Shown here in pieces: positions 56,245 to 64,000 of a stretch of DNA of 64,000 bases (the stretch's first letter is position 1; the number at the start of each line of letters is the position of its first letter). The translations under genes and the position numbers were made by a program. The notes under the pieces were generated by a model. That model worked only from the letters and a program-made list of their open reading frames with translations. It was not told where the DNA came from and searched no databases. The DNA is from Acidobacteriota bacterium. Lineage in GTDB: Bacteria > Acidobacteriota > Terriglobia > Acidiferrales > UBA7541. The stretch is from assembly GCA_003225295.1 (NCBI GenBank), contig QHYZ01000048.1, positions 62,001 through 126,000 of the forward strand, given 5' to 3'.

Positions 56245-57456
56245 ATGATTCGGCGTCTCATGGCAAAAATGCAATTTATTCTCGGACTCTTTCTGGTCAC
56301 CGCGGTTCACTCACATGCTCTTTGGGCGCAACTGGTCCGTGAGAACACCGCGCCGCAGCCGCAAGTCTCTGCCCGGCCAGACTGGCAGAACTCCGCTTCT
56401 GCACAAACACCCACGGGCAAAAAACGCCTTTTCCAGGAAGTGCAGTTGACCGGCGAAGACTTCTGGATCGACACCAGCATGGACATTCAAGCTGGCGAAC
56501 ACGTGCTCATCACCGCCACCGGTAAGCTCCGTTACGCCGACGCGAAGGACGACAACGGCCCGGACGGCCTTCCGCGCGGGTTCAGCGACCTTCTCCGCGT
56601 TCTACCGTTTAATGAAGCCGGGCGTGGCACGCTCATCGGCCGCATCGGCGATAAAGACACCGCGCAGCCTTTCGCCATCGGCGCACACCGCAATGTTCTT
56701 GCACCTGTCTCGGGCCGCCTTTCCGTCGGCATCAATCAGACCACGAATGACACCGGTGAGGGCGCCTACGCCGTGCGCATCGAGGTTTACGCACCCGAAG
56801 GTGGCACCGCCCGCGTGGTTGCCAGGCAGGTCAGCTCACTCCCTGGCATCGACAACAATCTCTTCTCGAAAATCCCGCGGCGCATCAGCGACAAAGAAGG
56901 CCATGCCGGCGATATGGTCAACTTTCTCATCCTCGGATCGGAAGCCACCATGCAGCGTGTCTTCACCACCGCCGGCTGGGTGAGAGTCGACGCCGACGTC
57001 AAGGAAACCGTACTCCACGGCTTGATCGGCAGCCTCTCGAAGGAATCCTACTTGACCATGCCCATGAGCCAACTCTTCCTCTTTGGCCGCCCGCAGGACT
57101 ACGGCTGGGCCCGTGCCGAGCCCATCAGTGTCGTCCGATCGCGCAATCATCTGCGCATCTGGAAAGCGCCGTTCCAGGTCAATGGCGAGACTCTGTGGAC
57201 CGGCGCCGCCACCCACGACATCGGCTTCGAACGTGATCAGCGCAACAACGGGATCACCCACAAAATCGATCCCGATATCGATCTGGAGCGCAACTATGTG
57301 GAAAAAACTCTCAGCTCCACAGGCCTGGTCACCGAAATCTCTCACTTCCTTCCCGACAATCCCATGAAAGAGGCCACCACCGCCACCGGCGGCACATTTC
57401 ATTCCAACGGCGAAATTGTCATCCTCAAGCTCGACGAGTCCATCCCTAATCCATGA
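56245..57456 (+). CDS. Secreted LssY C-terminal domain protein
   Basis: 403 residues. A signal peptide (AKMQFILGLFLVTAVHSHALWAQ) is followed by a beta-sandwich region resembling a PA-IL/LecA-type domain (DISTSMDIQAGEHVLITATGKL-like, with the block YADAKDDNGPDGLPRGF) and then an LssY_C domain: GHAGDMVNFLILGSEATMQRVFTTAGWVRVD, SYLTMPMSQLFLFGRPQDYGWARAEP, RNHLRIWKAPF and LWTGAATHDIGFE. LssY_C is usually fused to or encoded beside PAP2 phosphatases; here it stands alone. Start uncertain among ATG 56245, 56260 and 56269. Confidence 0.83.
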   Translation: MIRRLMAKMQFILGLFLVTAVHSHALWAQLVRENTAPQPQVSARPDWQNSASAQTPTGKKRLFQEVQLTGEDFWIDTSMDIQAGEHVLITATGKLRYADAKDDNGPDGLPRGFSDLLRVLPFNEAGRGTLIGRIGDKDTAQPFAIGAHRNVLAPVSGRLSVGINQTTNDTGEGAYAVRIEVYAPEGGTARVVARQVSSLPGIDNNLFSKIPRRISDKEGHAGDMVNFLILGSEATMQRVFTTAGWVRVDADVKETVLHGLIGSLSKESYLTMPMSQLFLFGRPQDYGWARAEPISVVRSRNHLRIWKAPFQVNGETLWTGAATHDIGFERDQRNNGITHKIDPDIDLERNYVEKTLSSTGLVTEISHFLPDNPMKEATTATGGTFHSNGEIVILKLDESIPNP

Positions 57457-57743
57457 ATCGAGCCGCCCTCAGTTTCCCATGAGGCTCCCCGAGGCCCAAG
57501 AGCCCATGGACGCTAGTCGCAAAACTAAATTCAGCGAGGTCCTCGACCGTGCGCGCTCACGCGGCCCGCAACCATTACGCGTAACGGCCAAACTAACGGC
57601 TGTCATCGTCTCGGCTGAAGAAATGGGGGCCCAACACAGCCGCGTTGGCAACCTCGCGGAGTTCTTTGCCCCCTCACCTCTGCGCGATTCCCCATTGCAG
57701 CTGGACGGGCGCAGGCCCAAAATAGCACTAGGCATACCGCTTT

Positions 57744-59093
<1,350 letters not shown>

Positions 59094-59571
59094 GGAGCCC
59101 CTCCGCGGAAAATAGCGACGCGAAAATCTCGAGCGCGTTGAATTCTAATGAATAAGTGGACGAAGTCGAGAGATATTCACAACTGTCGGGCCGCTCTTAT
59201 GGGAGTCCAAGCTAGGGAAGGAGTAAGTGGATTTGACGGCGAGGCGCGGCTCGCCGGTCTGCTGCGGATTCGCCGCGGCGAGACTTACACACTGGGTCCC
59301 CGCGTTGTAAATAGTGAAGACATCGCTGTCCGGACGCCCGTTGTAACGCAAGCAGAACTTGCACTCGCGACCAGTGTGGCTGAGCGTCGTCCAGAAGCAA
59401 TCGTCTCCCCCTTTACATGTTCACGTGTAATCCATTTCACGCGCCTTCCCTCCAAATCCGACATGGATTCACATGGATTCACTTGGCCCGCGCCTTATTC
59501 TCTCATTTGGAGTATGATTCCGCCCCGGCCAGGATCCAACCCGGACCAAGGAATCGCTCAGGAGGTGGCTC
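59094..59571. other. Intergenic stretch without a supportable gene
   Basis: About 480 bases between the fucosidase and GAF genes. One minus-strand frame (59145-59351 and upstream) carries GRECKFCLRYNGRPDSDVFTIYN, which reads like protein but has no family I recognise and no good start. A GGAGGT before 59572 belongs to the next gene. Confidence 0.4.
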
Positions 59572-60174
59572 ATGGTCATCGCCAAGCCAGTCAACGAAGC
59601 GGGCAGAATTGCCGCTTTGGAGAAATACGCCATCCTCGATACCGACCCCGAACAATCGTTTGACGACTTCACCTTGCTAGCCTCGTTTGTTTGCAGAACG
59701 CCTATCGCGCTGATTTCTCTTGTCGATGAAGACCGCCAATGGTTCAAATCACGAGTGGGTATTGATGCTTCAGAAACATCACGCGACATCGCTTTTTGCT
59801 CTACTGCGATTTTGCAATCCGATCTCTTCGTGGTCCCCGATGCGCTCTTGGATGAGCGCTTTCGCGACAATCCCCTGGTCGCTTCCGACCCGTACATCCG
59901 CTTCTACGCCGGCGCTCCCCTTATCAACGAAGACGGCTATGCCCTGGGCACGCTCTGCGTCGTCGACCGGTCGCCGCGCGAACTGGCGCCCGAGCAAAGA
60001 GAGGCCCTCAAAGCGTTAAGCCGCCTGGTTATTGCTCAGCTCGAATTCCGTCGCAATTTGCTTCTGTTGAAAGAAGCTCTTACCGACCGCACCAAGGAAG
60101 AACACGAACGTCAGCGCGAACTGGTCCACGTCCAAGAAACCCTGATGCGCGTGATGGGACTGCGCCAACGGTGA
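59572..60174 (+). CDS. GAF domain sensor protein
   Basis: 200 residues: a single GAF domain ([51 protein letters not shown] ... [32 protein letters not shown]) followed by a helical tail that may be a coiled coil ([33 protein letters not shown]). This GAF subtype, with the D-R-Q-W-F-K and C-x-x-A blocks, is usually joined to a kinase or GGDEF domain; none is present. The start follows a GGAGGT at a good distance. It may bind a small molecule or act as a redox sensor. Confidence 0.87.
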   Translation: MVIAKPVNEAGRIAALEKYAILDTDPEQSFDDFTLLASFVCRTPIALISLVDEDRQWFKSRVGIDASETSRDIAFCSTAILQSDLFVVPDALLDERFRDNPLVASDPYIRFYAGAPLINEDGYALGTLCVVDRSPRELAPEQREALKALSRLVIAQLEFRRNLLLLKEALTDRTKEEHERQRELVHVQETLMRVMGLRQR

Positions 60175-60328
60175 GCCTTGAGACTTCTGCTGGGTGGCAT
60201 AGTATTACTCCCCATGTGAGTAAGGGAGGGAAGGTTGGCCGAGCGTCCGGCTCGACAAATGTAAAGAGTCTCTTTATCTGCATGTCGCCTTGCGTTGCAG
60301 GGGTGTTATCCTCTCTCCTCGTGCGGCC

Positions 60329-62512
60329 ATGAAAAAGAAGCGAACGCTGAACATACTCACCAGTTGCGCATTCGTTCTCGTTCCATCCTTGATCGTCACC
60401 ACTGCCGGGTTGATCGCGCGCGCGGCAAACGCGCCGCCACAAAGCGATGTATCCGGCCAGGAGCAGCAAGACTGGCCGGACTACGGCGGCGCGCCCGAGA
60501 ACAATCATTATTCCAAGCTAGCGCAAATCAATCGCAGCAACGTCAAGCGCCTGGCCGTCGCCTGGAGCTTTGACACACGGGAGCAAGGCGGTCTTCAGAC
60601 AAGCCCCATCATCGTCGAGAGCGTACTCTACGGAATCACGCCGACACAAAAGATTTTCGCGTTGGATGCCGCGACAGGTAAGCCGTTGTGGAAGTTCGAC
60701 TCCGGAATGCGTGGAACGCAACCGGACCGCGGGCTCGCTTACTGGGCCGACGGCAAGGACAAGCGCATTCTGGTTGGAGTAATGAACTTTGTGTACGCGC
60801 TAGACGCCACCACCGGCAGTCCGATTGCGTCCTTTGGAGACCACGGCCGAATCGACCTGCGTGAAAATCTTGGCCGGGAGCCTGCCAGCTCTGTGTCTGT
60901 GGATCTGACCAGTCCAGCCGTTGTATACAAAGACCTGCTGATCGTCGGCGGGCGCAACCCCGAGACTCTTCCCGCGCCTCCCGGCGACATTCGAGCCTAC
61001 GACGCTCGAACCGGAAAGCTGCGCTGGTCGTTTCACACCATTCCACGTCCCGGTGAATTTGGCCATGACACTTGGCCGAAGGATGCCTGGAAGACCAGCG
61101 GCGCGGCGAACAATTGGGCCGGGATGGCGCTCGATCCCCAGCGCGGGATTGTCTATGTTCCGACGGGCTCCGCCGCATTTGATTTCTACGGTGCCGATCG
61201 CATCGGGGACGATCTCTTCGCCAATTGTCTGATTGCCCTGAATGCGCAGACGGGCGAGAGAGTCTGGCATTTTCAGGGAGTCCGCCACGACATTTGGGAT
61301 CGCGACTTTCCTTCACCGCCCGCCCTCGTCGCCGTGAAGCGCGACGGAAAAGAAATTGATGCTGTAGCGCAAACAACAAAACAAGGCTTCGTCTATCTCT
61401 TCGACCGCTCCAATGGAAAGCCTCTTTTCCCCATTGCGTCCCAAAAATATCCTCCGAGCACTGTGCCCGGCGAAGTTGCCGCCCTCGAGCAGCCGCTTCC
61501 CACTCGCCCCGCGCCCTTTGCGCGCCAGCTTCTCACTGAGGATCTTCTGACCGCGCGCACGGCGAAAGCACATCAATGGGCAGTGGAAAAATTCAAACAA
61601 TTCCGCAGTGCAGGGCAGTTCATTCCTTTCAGCGTCGGGAAGGATACGGTAATTTTTCCTGGCTTCGACGGTGGTGCCGAGTGGGGCGGCCCCGCCGTGG
61701 ACGCTGAGACCGGAATCATGTACATCAATGCGAATGAGATGCCCTGGACCGGCGCTCTCGCCCCCAACACGGCCGAAAATAGCCCACGCGCCATCTATAT
61801 GAGCCAGTGCAGCATCTGCCACGGAGAAAAGTTGACGGGTTCCCCTCCCGCGATGCCTTCCCTGATAGGAGTGGGCAATCGGCTGACTCCCGCGCAGATT
61901 GCAACGGCCATCAAGAACGGAAATGGACGAATGCCGGGCTTTCCAAATCTGACCGAGGATCAAAACGGCGCGCTGGTCAGCTTTTTGCTGAGCGGTGAAA
62001 GTAAAGAGCTCGCAAGCTCCGCACCACCTCCGGAATCCATGCCGTATCGCTTCACCGGCTACCACAAGTTTCTCGACCCGGAAGGATATCCCGCCGTAGC
62101 TACTCCGTGGGGCACTCTAAACGCCATCAATCTGAACACCGGTGAATATGTCTGGAAGATCCCGCTGGGTGAATACCCAGAACTCGCCGCGAGGGGCCAA
62201 AGGAACACCGGAACCGAGAACTACGGTGGTCCGATCGTCACCGCTGGCGGCCTGGTGTTCATCGGGGCAACCAACTTCGACAAAAAATTCCGCGCCTTCG
62301 ATAAATCTAACGGTGAGCTGCTCTGGGAGGCGATTCTGCCCTTCTCCGGCAATGCCACGCCGGCCACTTACGAAGTCAACGGCCGCCAATTCGTCGTCAT
62401 CGCCGCGGGAGGCGGCAAGGACCCGAAATCATCTTCCGGTGGCGTCTACGTCGCCTTTGCTCTGCCTCAGGAATCACCGAACACAACTTCCGGCCCACCG
62501 TTGAAGCACTAG
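60329..62512 (+). CDS. PQQ-dependent dehydrogenase with inserted cytochrome c domain
   Basis: 727 residues. A signal sequence (ILTSCAFVLVPSLIVTTAGLIARAANA) leads into an eight-bladed quinoprotein propeller: DWPDYGGAPENNHYSKLAQINRSNVKRLAVAW, then tryptophan-docking blades (ALDAATGKPLWKF, YDARTGKLRWSF, ALNAQTGERVWHFQGVRHDIWDRDFPSPP). A haem-binding CSICH in YMSQCSICHGEKLTGSPP (about residues 493-497) lies in an insertion before the last blades, as in membrane-type glucose/alcohol quinoprotein dehydrogenases with cytochrome c. It oxidises a sugar or alcohol in the periplasm; PQQ synthesis genes are not here. ATG 60329 is chosen over a TTG at 60290. Confidence 0.93.
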   Translation: MKKKRTLNILTSCAFVLVPSLIVTTAGLIARAANAPPQSDVSGQEQQDWPDYGGAPENNHYSKLAQINRSNVKRLAVAWSFDTREQGGLQTSPIIVESVLYGITPTQKIFALDAATGKPLWKFDSGMRGTQPDRGLAYWADGKDKRILVGVMNFVYALDATTGSPIASFGDHGRIDLRENLGREPASSVSVDLTSPAVVYKDLLIVGGRNPETLPAPPGDIRAYDARTGKLRWSFHTIPRPGEFGHDTWPKDAWKTSGAANNWAGMALDPQRGIVYVPTGSAAFDFYGADRIGDDLFANCLIALNAQTGERVWHFQGVRHDIWDRDFPSPPALVAVKRDGKEIDAVAQTTKQGFVYLFDRSNGKPLFPIASQKYPPSTVPGEVAALEQPLPTRPAPFARQLLTEDLLTARTAKAHQWAVEKFKQFRSAGQFIPFSVGKDTVIFPGFDGGAEWGGPAVDAETGIMYINANEMPWTGALAPNTAENSPRAIYMSQCSICHGEKLTGSPPAMPSLIGVGNRLTPAQIATAIKNGNGRMPGFPNLTEDQNGALVSFLLSGESKELASSAPPPESMPYRFTGYHKFLDPEGYPAVATPWGTLNAINLNTGEYVWKIPLGEYPELAARGQRNTGTENYGGPIVTAGGLVFIGATNFDKKFRAFDKSNGELLWEAILPFSGNATPATYEVNGRQFVVIAAGGGKDPKSSSGGVYVAFALPQESPNTTSGPPLKH

Positions 62513-62610
62513 TTCCAATTCAGGACGACAACTCTCGGTGGACTTTTCCGTTCCTCTCCATCGCTAACAAGCCGCTCGCGCTTCTAGAGCCCCTCGACTG
62601 CCCGATTAGC

Positions 62611-63804
62611 CTACCTGTTCGCCAGCAGCGCGCTTAGAAGACTAGCGAGCCTTGACTCCTGACGCAGAACTGTCTCCGGATGTGCCGCACCGCCATCCCT
62701 CTCGGTCAGCTCCGCGAGCTGTGCCGCCAAATGGCGCACTGCCACATCGTTTGGTACATAGGTTCGATCCGTGGGTGTAATCGCCTCCCAGCCCGATTCT
62801 GTGCGGCGCAGCTCCCAGCGAACTTTTTCGCGTCGCCGCTTATAGTCCGTTTCTCCACCCGCGATAGTCGCTCGAAAATCTATCTGCAGACGGGCCCATC
62901 CGTGGTCCCCTTTGATTTCCAGACGCTCCACCTGGAGCCGCTCAAAGATGATCACCGGCAGCGCCAGTCTTGTGGGGTCACTCGTACGCAAGACACTTCC
63001 CGAGGCGTTGCTCAATTCAGAGATGCCTTCAGTAACTTGGCTGATCGTTGGTTTCTTGTTCTCCGGAGTGATGATGATGCTTTGCGGAACCTCAAAGGGA
63101 GCGGCTGCAACTGCCGGTGCCGGCAAAGCCGGTGAACCAGGGACTACCTTTGTCCGTTCCGAAGCCGTCTTCGGTGGGCGATGAGAGGCGGAGGCCATCA
63201 CAGGGAATCGCTCCTCGATCGCCGGCGCAGTGACGTGCCGCCTTGCAGAATCTGCAGCTACTGAGGAAGCCGGAGCCTTGGCGGCGGTCAGAGTCCCGGT
63301 GTTTTCAACTTTGTACCGGTAGAAGTGCGGTCTTCCGCGCGACTTCCAGTAAGTTCCCTCGTAATCCTGGGCCTCCAGGCCCGTACTCACTAGGCTGTAA
63401 AAGCTATGCTCCCGCGGGTCCAGGATAATGCCCACATGGCCTGGCCATGCAATCAAATCTCCCGGCTGCGGGTGTCTCACCCGCTCAAAATTCTCGTTCC
63501 CAGCATACAGTTCGAAGGAGCTCGCATACGGGTACTCAAAACCCGCGTTGAGATACATCTGATGAACCAGGTGAGAACAGTCTTGCGCACCGCGCGTCGG
63601 TTGGTCCTGATCCTGCACGGCATACACGATCGCCCGCCCTCCCTCCGCACTCAGCAATCGGGAATTCGACCCCGATCCCTGCGATGCCGATGTAGCCTGA
63701 GCCTTTGCGAGCGAGCCTGCGGCCATACAATAGCCTGCCAGGCATGCCACGAGCGCAAAACTGCGCGCAACTCTCCAGCGGAACTCCGTCGTCGCGTTAT
63801 CCAT
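62611..63804 (-). CDS. Secreted NlpC/P60-like cysteine peptidase
   Basis: 397 residues. A hydrophobic segment (SFALVACLAGYCMAAGSLAKAQA) acts as signal peptide. The peptidase part has the catalytic Cys in GAQDCSHLVHQMYLNAGF (about residue 72) and the His in PQPGDLIAWPGHVGIIL (about 120-136), the NlpC/P60 pattern, which cleaves cell-wall peptides. A low-complexity Ala/Pro/Ser linker and a C-terminal beta-rich domain (SIIITPENKKPTISQVTEG..., LEIKGDHGWARLQIDFRATI) follow, of unknown role. The start is uncertain: ATG 63804 is followed directly by the leader, whereas ATG 63861 would add 19 residues. Confidence 0.8.
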   Translation of the reverse strand: MDNATTEFRWRVARSFALVACLAGYCMAAGSLAKAQATSASQGSGSNSRLLSAEGGRAIVYAVQDQDQPTRGAQDCSHLVHQMYLNAGFEYPYASSFELYAGNENFERVRHPQPGDLIAWPGHVGIILDPREHSFYSLVSTGLEAQDYEGTYWKSRGRPHFYRYKVENTGTLTAAKAPASSVAADSARRHVTAPAIEERFPVMASASHRPPKTASERTKVVPGSPALPAPAVAAAPFEVPQSIIITPENKKPTISQVTEGISELSNASGSVLRTSDPTRLALPVIIFERLQVERLEIKGDHGWARLQIDFRATIAGGETDYKRRREKVRWELRRTESGWEAITPTDRTYVPNDVAVRHLAAQLAELTERDGGAAHPETVLRQESRLASLLSALLANR

Positions 63805-64000
63805 CGCTCCTTCATCCTTGGCAGGTGCCCGGAGATAGTTTCCCCTTCTCTTAGGATCCATTTAGGACTGGGGGTTGCAATGGAACTTGCCCTGGGCGTA
63901 ATTGGCCAAATGGCCAGTCGCAGCTAGCTGTGGAAAGCCGCTGTCCTTCGCAGGCTGAACTCCCGAAGAGGGCTGGAGAGGCTCCGAAGTACTCCTTAGT

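Overview
The window reads as a chromosomal segment of a Gram-negative soil-type bacterium, most probably an Acidobacteriota member (Terriglobia-like). This is inference from the moderately high GC content and the mix of genes: MoxR/DUF58/TgpA-like transglutaminase, paired M16 peptidases, secreted TPR proteins, an AsmA-like protein, a PQQ dehydrogenase with an inserted cytochrome c, GH29 fucosidase and short palindromic intergenic repeats. No rRNA is present to settle it. I see no prophage, integrase, conjugation gene, CRISPR array or biosynthetic cluster. Most of the DNA is intact housekeeping sequence.

Regions. 1-4.4 kb: ZIP transporter and YchF (minus), a ferric-reductase-like membrane protein, an AlkA-type glycosylase and a DUF4149 membrane protein. 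4.9 kb: tRNA-Val(CAC). 5.0-10.9 kb: a MoxR, DUF58, TgpA-like set with mutY lying inside it. 11.0-18.2 kb: a long plus-strand run rimO, yacG, pgpA, NHL-propeller gene, cinA, thpR, plsY, gpsA, with many start/stop overlaps and a phospholipid theme (PgpA, PlsY, GpsA). 18.5-24.3 kb: an HD-GYP receptor, ftsY-ribD, an alcohol dehydrogenase on the other strand, then ribE. 24.3-31.2 kb (minus): a small secreted protein, a coupled mobA / MlaF-like ATPase / APC permease set, and a membrane histidine kinase with its sigma-54 response regulator. 31.3-33.5 kb: groES-groEL with a clear promoter, a CIRCE operator and a terminator. 34.4-37.8 kb: DUF47-PiT phosphate uptake pair and a RibBA-like protein. 38.0-43.5 kb: an HhH remnant, two M16 peptidases, a DUF2520 protein, a GT2 glycosyltransferase and a decayed transposase. 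43.5-55.9 kb (minus): uvrB, a secreted protein, an S9 peptidase, an AsmA-like protein, lepB, rnc and two TPR proteins. 56.2-63.9 kb: an LssY_C protein, a degenerate antitoxin, a GH29 fucosidase, a GAF protein, a PQQ dehydrogenase and an NlpC/P60-like protein.

How they work together. ribD and ribE are intact, but the C-terminal half of the RibBA-like protein keeps the zinc cysteines of GTP cyclohydrolase II while lacking its catalytic Asp, Arg and Tyr context. GTP cyclohydrolase II may therefore have to come from elsewhere. groESL is predicted to be HrcA-controlled through CIRCE. DUF47 and PiT form a phosphate uptake unit. FtsY, LepB, AsmA and the PlsY/GpsA/PgpA set concern membrane assembly.

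No convincing new multi-gene system was found. The points most worth a second look are the RibBX-like protein, the Y1/REP-associated transposase remnant together with REP-like palindromes, the stranded Phd-type antitoxin, hairpins between groES and groEL, and the orphan MlaF-like ATPase coupled to mobA and a permease gene.
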